From JAGDVO01 sp964590075 [NCBI: uncultured Aquificales bacterium] (GTDB lineage: Bacteria > Thermosulfidibacterota > Thermosulfidibacteria > Thermosulfidibacterales), in NCBI GenBank assembly GCA_964590075.1, contig CAZPXS010000019.1, positions 1 to 5,861 of the forward strand: a stretch of DNA of 5,861 nucleotides, given 5' to 3'. The notes under the pieces are model-generated. The model ran no database searches. It was not told the origin of the DNA and worked only from the letters and a program-made list of their open reading frames with translations. Made by a program: the position numbers and the translations under genes. The stretch's first letter is position 1; each line of letters opens with the position of its first letter. Positions 1 to 5,861 of the stretch are shown one piece after another.

Positions 1-10
1 TCCTATTCAT
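1..10 (-). CDS. possible start of the next operon gene, cut by the window edge
   Basis: The minus strand carries an ATG at 10-8, out of frame with the GT-C-like gene, reading Met-Asn-Arg before the edge. Upstream is AAAGGTG, a plausible Shine-Dalgarno sequence, with a 6-nt spacer. The gene would overlap the preceding one by 8 nt, in keeping with the other overlapping junctions here. Only three codons are visible, so no product can be suggested and a chance ATG is possible. Confidence 0.25.
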
Positions 11-1439
11 TGCCTTCACCTTTTGAAAACATTATAACATTATACTTTTCGCCATCATAGATAATGGAGTATCCCTTTAGAAAGCCCATCTTGGCAAAGG
101 GAAAGCGCTCGCTTACGCTATCTGTTGCACTCTTTTTGTTTACCACAACACAGTCGACAAACTGCCACGGAGAGGAAAGCACGGTGTAGTACTCGTACAT
201 GTATGGTAGGTAAAACTTTTTGGGTTCTCCTGTGAAGACAACTATGGGAAAGCCATCAGCATCGTCCATGAGCACCTTTCTGCAGTCTCTGAGAGCCTTC
301 GCTACATGCCGGTATTCTTCAACATTTCCCGATATTTTTCCGGTCAGCAAAAACCTCACAAAAGCCCTCTCGTTATTTTCCTTTGAGAAGATAGGTAGTA
401 CCCAACTGGAAGCTAAGGAAATCGTGAGTAAAAGAGCGCAAAACTTTGAACATTTCATACCCAGCACAGCGGTAAAGGTGAGAGTAAACAGGAGAAATAG
501 CACAGAATAGTAGTAAGCGGGGAAAAAGGCAGAGAAGTAAACCGAGAAGAGAACCAAAATAACAGGGGAGAGATAAAGCAGATAAACAGGCGCAAGGTAA
601 AAAATTCTGTAATTTCTGAGATTAAGAAGAACCAAAAAGTAGAGAAGCGTAAGGGGTAGGTATTCAAAGAGCCTAAGAGTGGTGTATTTTATAGCTCCCA
701 AAAAGCTTCCTTTTGTGGCAAGAAGGGAGGTGTCCAAAGGCTCACTTCTGAAAAAGGAGTATGGGCTTTTTATAAAGTTGAGGGGGTTTTCTGTAAATAT
801 CCAATTCAGATAAAGCCACGAAAAGGCAAAAAAGACTACGGGTGAGAGTTTGACTATAAGCAGGGCAAGCCTGTAGGGTATGTCTCTTTCTCTGGTGCTT
901 AAAAAGACCGCCAGAGTAAAGAAAGGTATAAGAAAGAGAGCCCTGAAGTCTAGGAAAAAGCAAAGCCCAAACAGAAGACCTGCCAGGAAAAGGTATATGG
1001 AGTAGCCTTTTTCCATGTGGAGCACAAAAAAGGCTACTGAGAGAGAAAGGAGCAGATAAAAGCTCAGCACCTCAAACCTGAATACTCCCAGAAAAAGCAC
1101 CAGAGGGTTTAACATCAAGTAAACTACTATCAGGTAAACCAAGCTTGAGCAAATCCTGAGGAGGAAGGACAAAAAAGCTGTAATGACTAAAGCTGAAGCG
1201 AGGGGAGAGACAAGAAGGTAGTTAGGGACAACCCAGAAAGGTAAGAAGGCCAGGGGAGGGTAAACAAAGCCTATGTTTTCGAGCCTTGGAGGTTCTCCAT
1301 ACTTTGCCAAAAGCACTTTTTCTGCGTAAAAAAGCAGGTTTGGGTGTATGTATCCATGCTCGTAAGAGAGCCTGCCCAGAAAAGCCAGCGTGAGGAAAAC
1401 CGTTAGGAACATAAGGTAAAGCACAAAAAAGCGCATCAT
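3..1439 (-). CDS. polytopic membrane protein, probable GT-C-type glycosyltransferase
   Basis: A 478-residue inner-membrane protein, probably a GT-C fold enzyme that uses a lipid-linked sugar and acts on the periplasmic side. A first membrane helix (about 4-21) is followed by an extracytoplasmic loop with YEHG at 26-29 and then FVYPPLAFLP at 58-67; an acidic residue in loop 1 and a YPPL segment before the next helix are recurrent in GT-C proteins such as the GT39 and GT87 groups. Roughly nine or ten further hydrophobic segments run to about 350. A soluble tail (about 352-478) contains a predicted helix-strand pattern with VLMDDADGFPIVVFTGEP near 389-406, resembling C-terminal periplasmic domains of GT39-like proteins. 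There is no clear DXD and the catalytic residue cannot be named, so an O-antigen or exopolysaccharide membrane protein of another kind remains possible. The ATG at 1439 overlaps the GT2 stop (ATGA); a second Met codon follows at once. Confidence 0.6.
   Translation of the reverse strand: MMRFFVLYLMFLTVFLTLAFLGRLSYEHGYIHPNLLFYAEKVLLAKYGEPPRLENIGFVYPPLAFLPFWVVPNYLLVSPLASALVITAFLSFLLRICSSLVYLIVVYLMLNPLVLFLGVFRFEVLSFYLLLSLSVAFFVLHMEKGYSIYLFLAGLLFGLCFFLDFRALFLIPFFTLAVFLSTRERDIPYRLALLIVKLSPVVFFAFSWLYLNWIFTENPLNFIKSPYSFFRSEPLDTSLLATKGSFLGAIKYTTLRLFEYLPLTLLYFLVLLNLRNYRIFYLAPVYLLYLSPVILVLFSVYFSAFFPAYYYSVLFLLFTLTFTAVLGMKCSKFCALLLTISLASSWVLPIFSKENNERAFVRFLLTGKISGNVEEYRHVAKALRDCRKVLMDDADGFPIVVFTGEPKKFYLPYMYEYYTVLSSPWQFVDCVVVNKKSATDSVSERFPFAKMGFLKGYSIIYDGEKYNVIMFSKGEGNE
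1436..1439 (-). other. ATGA stop-start overlap between the GT2 and GT-C-like genes
   Basis: The start ATG (1439-1437) shares two bases with the TGA stop of the GT2 gene (1438-1436). No strong Shine-Dalgarno sequence sits at the normal distance (the nearest G-rich stretch is GTGGTGG, about 10-16 nt upstream), so initiation probably depends on ribosomes finishing the GT2 gene. An in-frame alternative ATG lies directly after it at 1436. Confidence 0.7.
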
Positions 1440-3313
1440 GACGGGGTTTCCACCACTGGCGGTTTATACTTGGTAATGCCGTGCTGAGTCTTTTGCCAGT
1501 AGAAGGGTTTAGTAAAAAGCTCATAAAGGGCTTTGTAAGAAGCTATTGAATGTAGCGTCCAGTATATGGGGTTTAAGAAGGCGTACGGCATAAGCTCGTA
1601 GTACTTCCTTTTAAAGACGGCCAACATGTTGAGGTAAATACCTATAAAGTTTCCAAAAAGCAGGTTAAAGAGAGAGATATATAGCACAGCTGGGGGAAAG
1701 AGTACATCAATGGCTTTAGTTTGGGCAATAAGCCAGAAGATAAAGAGCAGCCACATGATGGGATTTATGAGAAAGGTAAGAGGTGTACCACCTATGAGGA
1801 GATGAAAGGCAAAAAAGCCTCTCAATCCTACACTTTTGTATAGTTTTCTTGAGTTTCTTGCGTGCACAAGCCAGGTCTGCATGTACCCCTTTACCCACCT
1901 GGACCTCTGCCTTATGAAGTTCCTCACCCTTGCGTTAGCTTCCTCGTAGGTGGTAGAGTTTATAACTCCCACCTTGTAGCCTCTGCCAAAGGCTCTAACT
2001 CCTAAGTCTGCATCTTCTGTGGTGTTAAAGGGGTCCCACGCTCCTATCTCCCTAAGCTTTTCCACATCAAAGTGGTTGCTGGTGCCACCCAGTGGTATGG
2101 GAAGCTTGAGATTGTAAAGTCCCGGAAGCAGATAGTCAAACCAGTAAGAGTACTCAAGGGTGAACATCTTGGTAAGAAAGTTCTCGTCCTTGTTAAAGTA
2201 GTTGAGAGCCGCCTGGAAGCAGATGTACTCTCCTCCTCCCTTCTGGAAAGCTATGACTGCTTTCTTAAGCTGGTCTGGCTCTGGCACATCCTCCGCGTCA
2301 TATATGGTAAGGTACTTTCCCCTTGCGAAAAAAAGTCCGTAGTTGCACGCCTTTGGCTTGGTTTTGGGAAGGCTGGGAGGGACTATGATAAATCGCCAGT
2401 TTATGGGTGGTCTATGTGCTTTTGCCGCCTCGTAGGTTTCCTTATCATCCTCTTCCAGCAGAAGTATAACATCCAGCTTGTTCTGAGGATAGTCTATCTT
2501 TTTAAGGCTATCTATGAGAATGCCTATGACTTCTGGCTCTTTATAGACTGGCACAAGCACTGTGTACACAGGCAAGTCCTTTTCGTCAAGACTTTTGACC
2601 TCCTCGTCGGTGATAAACTGTTGCATCTCTGACTTGGCACCCGCCAGGCTTACCACTAACTTAAACATGAGAGATGCCACATAAAAAACCTGCACCAAGA
2701 ATATCACAAAAATCAGGTAGGATACCGCATCCCAGTATATCCACAGTAGTGAGCCGTAGATGAAAAAAGCCATGGCTAAAACCTGACCTTTGGAAAACAC
2801 CTGAGATGCCGAGTATTCGGGGCTCATATAAAAAAGACCGTGCACAGCCCTGTCTATGAACCTATCCTTGAAAAAGTGCTCCAATAGTTTTATAAGGTCC
2901 AGGTCTGTTATTACTATCTGCTGAATCTTCTTTCCCAAAAAGTATTTGTTTACAAATTCTTTCAGCCTATTGCTCTCTGGGTCTGATGTAAGCAATAGAA
3001 CTGTGTCTCCCTCCTGTCTTGCGGGAATGAGCTCATAATTGGCAAGCTCGTGAGGGTCAAAGGTTTTTAGAAAGCTTGTGTCTATAAGTGCTTTAGCTCT
3101 TTCGGGGTCGTCTATAAACTCCAAGCCAAACCTTTGGGCTAATGTTTCGAAAAGGTCAAGGCGGTTAACATATCCCAAACTTCCCAGTATCCAACCCAGC
3201 CTTCCCCCATACTTTTTCTGATAATTAATGGCTTCTTCCAACTGCTCCTTTGTTATTAAACCTTTTTGAAGAAGTAGCTCGCCTATTTTAGGCTTCTCTA
3301 AAAGTTCCACCAT
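1436..3313 (-). CDS. membrane family 2 glycosyltransferase with N-terminal MshEN-like domain
   Basis: Probable inner-membrane processive polysaccharide synthase, 625 residues. An N-terminal MshEN-like (GSPII_E_N) region has two 24-residue half-motifs at 9-32 (KIGELLLQKG...) and 38-61 (RLGWILGSLG...), joined by 5 residues. More of this soluble domain follows to about 170. Two membrane helices (about 178-194 and 197-223) precede a GT-A catalytic domain (about 248-490): VLVPVYKEP at 252-260, acidic EEDD at 287-290, DAED at 339-342 (DXD type), TED at 432-434 (proposed catalytic base) and QRSRW at 469-473 (Q/RXXRW), the signature set of cellulose- and chitin-synthase-like enzymes. Two to four C-terminal membrane segments follow (about 500-600), then FYWQKTQHG at 604-612, common in this GT2 group. 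No PilZ domain is present. The start could be ATG 3313 or GTG 3310. The stop overlaps the next start as ATGA. GT2 assignment is firm; donor sugar and product are unknown; c-di-GMP binding is inferred. Confidence 0.93.
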   Translation of the reverse strand: MVELLEKPKIGELLLQKGLITKEQLEEAINYQKKYGGRLGWILGSLGYVNRLDLFETLAQRFGLEFIDDPERAKALIDTSFLKTFDPHELANYELIPARQEGDTVLLLTSDPESNRLKEFVNKYFLGKKIQQIVITDLDLIKLLEHFFKDRFIDRAVHGLFYMSPEYSASQVFSKGQVLAMAFFIYGSLLWIYWDAVSYLIFVIFLVQVFYVASLMFKLVVSLAGAKSEMQQFITDEEVKSLDEKDLPVYTVLVPVYKEPEVIGILIDSLKKIDYPQNKLDVILLLEEDDKETYEAAKAHRPPINWRFIIVPPSLPKTKPKACNYGLFFARGKYLTIYDAEDVPEPDQLKKAVIAFQKGGGEYICFQAALNYFNKDENFLTKMFTLEYSYWFDYLLPGLYNLKLPIPLGGTSNHFDVEKLREIGAWDPFNTTEDADLGVRAFGRGYKVGVINSTTYEEANARVRNFIRQRSRWVKGYMQTWLVHARNSRKLYKSVGLRGFFAFHLLIGGTPLTFLINPIMWLLFIFWLIAQTKAIDVLFPPAVLYISLFNLLFGNFIGIYLNMLAVFKRKYYELMPYAFLNPIYWTLHSIASYKALYELFTKPFYWQKTQHGITKYKPPVVETPS

Positions 3314-4071
3314 ACTCCTACATTAAAGCCTCTTCCTACGCCAGTATTTCTGCCCCAAAAGACATGCTGATAGGTGGCTATGAGGGAAAGGTTTCCTAAC
3401 ATAAGCCGAGGACCCACATAAACCTGCGCCAGCTTGTAGTCTGGCTCCAAGGTGATGTTCTGACCTAAAACCTTCTTTGTGCCATCCCCCAGACCCATCT
3501 GAAGGTCAAGTGAGGTTATTATCTGAAGGTTTTTGAGTGCGTTTACTCCGGCAGTTGCATAAGCTCTCACCTGGGAAGAAGGATAACCAAAGTAGTACCT
3601 GTAGCCTATACCTGTGTCCAGAAAACCTACCTTCCCAGAAAGACCGTATAAAAATCCCCCTTCAAGCCCTAGTCTTCCATAACCTAACCTTGGATTGTCA
3701 TTTATAGAGTAGCCAGTAGGTATTATGGCGTTGCCGTAGTAAGAAAACGCGTAGTTTTTTCCCCTTTTGACCTGCCTTATAAAGCCCACCTCAAGGTCAG
3801 AAAGACCCGAGGTGCTACCAGCACATTTGAGCCAGTCATATGGCACTTTAAAGGTCAGGGTGGTGTTCTTTTTAAGCCCGTACTCACCGTAGATCTGTAC
3901 TTCTCTCTTTTCAAAGGTGCACCCTATGGGTTTTTTGTTGCCGCTCTTGTCGTAGTAATCCTTTGCTCTGTAGTAATTAAAGAAGGGAGCTATAAAAAAC
4001 TCCCCTTCCTCTCTTGTCCATGCAGAAGCAAAAGAAATCACAGGTAAAAGCAGCAGCGCTAAATGCCTCAT
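3298..4071 (-). CDS. small outer-membrane beta-barrel protein, XagA-like
   Basis: Probable outer-membrane protein of 257 residues, likely helping export or surface retention of the glycan. Start chosen at ATG 4071 because it overlaps the upstream TGA (ATGA), has a strong AAGGAGG ribosome site 5 nt upstream, and opens a clear Sec signal peptide: MRH, a Leu-rich core (about 4-14), then an ASA cleavage motif at 15-17. A longer reading from 4149 would bury that signal. The mature protein is rich in alternating Tyr/Gly/Leu strands, shows repeated short beta-strand patterns with Asp/Gly/Asn turns, and ends in WWNF; a terminal Phe is the classic recognition signal for barrel assembly. The early YYRAKDYYD and EVQIYGEYGL segments resemble what I recall of proteins annotated XagA in glycan and auto-agglutination loci; that is recognition from memory. 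Only two cysteines remain in the mature chain (51 and 83). It lacks the TPR scaffold and large size of BcsC. The gene overlaps the GT2 gene by 13-16 nt. Confidence 0.75.
   Translation of the reverse strand: MRHLALLLLPVISFASAWTREEGEFFIAPFFNYYRAKDYYDKSGNKKPIGCTFEKREVQIYGEYGLKKNTTLTFKVPYDWLKCAGSTSGLSDLEVGFIRQVKRGKNYAFSYYGNAIIPTGYSINDNPRLGYGRLGLEGGFLYGLSGKVGFLDTGIGYRYYFGYPSSQVRAYATAGVNALKNLQIITSLDLQMGLGDGTKKVLGQNITLEPDYKLAQVYVGPRLMLGNLSLIATYQHVFWGRNTGVGRGFNVGVWWNF
3315..3319 (-). promoter_or_regulatory. ribosome binding site for the GT2 gene, start ambiguous
   Basis: The minus strand reads AGGAG, T, ATG (3313), GTG (3310). The AGGAG is only 1 nt from the ATG but 4 nt from the in-frame GTG, a more usual though still short spacing. 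The GTG would give a protein one residue shorter (VELLEKP...). Both starts fall inside the last codons of the XagA-like gene, giving overlaps of 16 or 13 nt. Confidence 0.6.
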
Positions 4072-5861
4072 TTGACCCTCCTTGTTAGCTTTCTGTACAC
4101 ATAAGCCAAGAACATACTGGCTGGCACTGCAAAAAACAGAATAAACCAAGCTTTGTACTTGTTCCAGTAGTATCTAAAACCTTTTTCAGCTTTGTATTCC
4201 ACTCTCAGCTTCTTGCCCACTTCATAAGAAGACAGAAAGTCTTCTGTGGCTATGGCTACATTTCCCGTAAGCTCAAGAAAGTCCAAAAAGCCATACTTAA
4301 ACAGTGGCTGTATGCCCGCAGGAGCCTTGTAGTAAGAGAATATAAGAGCCGGCACTTCCCCCACAGGCTCTGTCAAAATAACACCAAAGGGCGCTTCCGG
4401 TTCAGAGTTAAAGATGAGCTTTTTAGTAAGTGGGTTTATCAACACAAAGTCTCCTCTGCTAAGGTCTACGATGTTTTCATGCGTCTCTTTTGGGTTTTTA
4501 AACTCTATGACAAAGTCGTACTTGGAGATGTCTTGTGGGTTTAGGTCAACAAGCTTTATGTTCTTGTTGTAGATGCCAAGGTAGCTTAAAAATCTTGTGG
4601 CAAAGGGGTAAAAATTCTGGTCTTTTAGGACCAGAGCAACATTGCCATGAAGTATCTTCAGAAAATCCTGTATAGTTTTGGGCTTATTCTCCGTGTTATT
4701 CCAGTAAAAGTAAGAGTTTTCAAAAACAGTAAGCACGCTGTGAGATATAGCGCCAAAGCATCTTTCCGATGAGGTGAAGTTTACCAAGTTAACACTCAAG
4801 TAGTTTGTGCCGTATGCAAGCTCCTCAGTGGGAATCTCTATGTCAAATCTTTTTTTACCGCTACCTTCAAGAGGATAAGCTTGTATCATGGTGTTGTTTA
4901 GATATATCCTTAGCTCCATTTTGTCCTTTTGGTGGGCGGGGGTATGGGCTATATAAAGGGCAAAGTAGAGTCTATCTGGCATACCACCTATCTTTGAAAG
5001 GTCCAGGGGTATAGTATAGCTAATGTTTCCTGTACCTTCTACGCTAACCGTTCTCAAACCAAGCTCTTTTAGAGAGATCTCTTGTCTTATCTGTGTTGGC
5101 CGTCTTGTGGCTTCCTTTATGATTTCCTTCTTTCCCACCAAGAGCGACGGAAACACTCCCTCTTCAAAAGCCACAACCGCCTTATAAGGCACAAGTAGGG
5201 TGTCTTTGACAAGCTCGAGCGTATCCCCTTGTGAGAGTCTTACTTTCTTGCACACCCTCTCCGTGTCAGAGTAAAACAAATTGCAAGGTATGGGACTTTG
5301 TTTACACAGGTGGTACACAAAGGGTATTAGCTCTGGCTCACTTATACAGTAGGTGTTGTTGTAATCCCTAAGAAACTCTCTTATGTTGCTGTACTGTCTG
5401 TACTTAAACTCTACCTTACTATTCTTTTCTAATACCATGTATATTTTGTCAGAGAAGACATCCTCGCATATGTTGTTGGAGATGCGTAAGTTTCCCCAAA
5501 GGCTTATCTTCACAAAGTCCCTGTTTCCCTTTCTGTATATGGGTATAGACAGGCTTGCGGGCATATCTTTCACCTTAATGGTACTATAAGGAACGTCATC
5601 CACCAAAATGGTGACGGTGCTATCATCTCTCAGATATGGAGAGGTCCTAAGCCTCAGGACTATCCTCCCTTCTTCCAGCTGTGGGAGAGTAGGCACATAA
5701 AACTCATACTTGGGGTTTATCCCTCTTAGCAGAAGGTCCTCAGAGAGAAGGTTTATGTCTCTAAAGGTAAAGACCTTAACCTCTGATGCAGAGCTTATGG
5801 ATATGATAAAGACCTTAACCTCTGATGCAAAGCTTATGGATATGAAAAACAGTATAACAAA
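4068..5861 (-). CDS. BcsB-like periplasmic subunit of a polysaccharide synthase (5' end outside window)
   Basis: Probable periplasmic, inner-membrane-anchored partner of the GT2 synthase encoded two genes downstream, guiding the nascent glycan. The frame stays open to the window edge. No ATG, GTG or TTG occurs in frame before the GTG at 5696, which would cut off the hydrophobic leader, so the true start lies just outside; 597 codons are visible. Numbering from the first visible codon: signal-peptide core and cleavage region (about 1-30), first beta-rich carbohydrate-binding-like domain with an SPYLRDDST segment near 74-82 (typical of BcsB), first flavodoxin-like domain (about 159-245), second beta domain (about 270-385), second flavodoxin-like domain (about 398-540), and one C-terminal membrane helix (about 572-590) followed by a basic KLTRRVK tail. 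This twofold arrangement plus tail anchor is the BcsB layout, though shorter than classical BcsB (about 750 residues). Six cysteines are visible. The stop overlaps the next start as ATGA. Family assignment is good; the polymer is unknown. Confidence 0.8.
   Translation of the reverse strand, partial: FVILFFISISFASEVKVFIISISSASEVKVFTFRDINLLSEDLLLRGINPKYEFYVPTLPQLEEGRIVLRLRTSPYLRDDSTVTILVDDVPYSTIKVKDMPASLSIPIYRKGNRDFVKISLWGNLRISNNICEDVFSDKIYMVLEKNSKVEFKYRQYSNIREFLRDYNNTYCISEPELIPFVYHLCKQSPIPCNLFYSDTERVCKKVRLSQGDTLELVKDTLLVPYKAVVAFEEGVFPSLLVGKKEIIKEATRRPTQIRQEISLKELGLRTVSVEGTGNISYTIPLDLSKIGGMPDRLYFALYIAHTPAHQKDKMELRIYLNNTMIQAYPLEGSGKKRFDIEIPTEELAYGTNYLSVNLVNFTSSERCFGAISHSVLTVFENSYFYWNNTENKPKTIQDFLKILHGNVALVLKDQNFYPFATRFLSYLGIYNKNIKLVDLNPQDISKYDFVIEFKNPKETHENIVDLSRGDFVLINPLTKKLIFNSEPEAPFGVILTEPVGEVPALIFSYYKAPAGIQPLFKYGFLDFLELTGNVAIATEDFLSSYEVGKKLRVEYKAEKGFRYYWNKYKAWFILFFAVPASMFLAYVYRKLTRRVK
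4077..4083 (-). promoter_or_regulatory. ribosome binding site for the XagA-like gene
   Basis: The minus strand reads AAGGAGG, then the 5-nt spacer GTCAA, then ATG at 4071. This near-perfect Shine-Dalgarno sequence lies inside the last codons of the BcsB-like gene and settles the start of the barrel gene against the longer reading from 4149. Confidence 0.85.
5768..5845. repeat. 39-bp in-frame tandem duplication, two copies
   Basis: Copy 1 spans 5768-5806 and copy 2 spans 5807-5845. They are directly adjacent and differ at one base only (G at 5791 against A at 5830). The unit is 13 codons, so the reading frame of the BcsB-like gene is kept. The protein reads ISISFASEVKVF then ISISSASEVKVF, with Phe (TTT) changed to Ser (TCT) in the downstream copy. 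The duplicated block covers the end of the hydrophobic leader and the likely signal peptidase site. Confidence 0.95.

Noticed and set aside
220-510. 96-codon plus-strand frame opposite the GT-C-like tail
   Set aside because: It is antisense to the soluble tail of the membrane protein, with no family resemblance and Ser/Thr-rich chance composition.
1222-1524. 100-codon minus-strand frame across the GT2/GT-C junction
   Set aside because: It is out of frame with both well-supported genes and its translation looks like random low-order sequence.
2072-2632. 186-codon open frame on the plus strand
   Set aside because: It lies wholly antisense to the GT2 catalytic domain, whose DAED region is strongly conserved. 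The translation shows no recognisable domain and no clear ribosome site.
4072-4149. N-terminal extension of the XagA-like protein by 26 residues
   Set aside because: The extension overlaps the membrane-anchor codons of the BcsB-like gene and would place a signal peptide internally. The strong Shine-Dalgarno sequence fits ATG 4071.
5694-5696. GTG as the start of the BcsB-like protein
   Set aside because: The frame stays open upstream to the window edge and encodes a hydrophobic leader and further BcsB-like N-terminal sequence. Starting here would lose the signal peptide of a periplasmic protein.
5768-5845. CRISPR repeat or regulatory iterons
   Set aside because: There are only two copies with no spacers, exactly 13 codons long, inside a coding frame. 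A coding tandem duplication explains it fully.

Overview
The window holds one dense gene cluster, all on the minus strand and read from high to low coordinates, with no intergenic space. It looks like part of an operon that makes and exports a cell-surface polysaccharide. The order of transcription is: a BcsB-like periplasmic, membrane-anchored subunit (start beyond the window edge); a small outer-membrane beta-barrel protein resembling XagA; a membrane family 2 glycosyltransferase (GT2) of the cellulose-synthase type with an N-terminal MshEN-like domain; and a polytopic membrane protein that looks like a GT-C glycosyltransferase. The junctions overlap by 4, 13-16 and 4 nt, so the genes are very probably co-transcribed and translationally coupled. 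No internal promoter, terminator, RNA gene, CRISPR array or mobile element was seen.

Organism: a Gram-negative (diderm) bacterium, since there is an outer-membrane barrel ending in Phe plus Sec signal peptides. Heavy use of AGG/AGA (Arg) and ATA (Ile) codons, compact overlapping genes, and Lys/Glu- and Tyr-rich proteins suggest a thermophile, perhaps Aquificota. That placement is an impression from composition and style, not a demonstrated match.

Proposed working model (inference): the GT2 enzyme polymerises a nucleotide-sugar-derived glycan and passes it through its membrane channel. The BcsB-like subunit receives the chain in the periplasm, and the small barrel helps it reach the surface. 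The GT-C-like protein may add or transfer a lipid-linked sugar on the periplasmic side. In textbook bacterial cellulose synthase, c-di-GMP control comes from a C-terminal PilZ domain on BcsA. Here no PilZ is present, and the GT2 instead starts with two 24-residue half-motifs separated by 5 residues, the layout of the c-di-GMP-binding MshEN domain. The polymer itself cannot be identified from sequence alone.

The most notable DNA-level feature is an in-frame 39-bp tandem duplication (38/39 identical) that duplicates the signal-peptide cleavage region of the BcsB-like protein.
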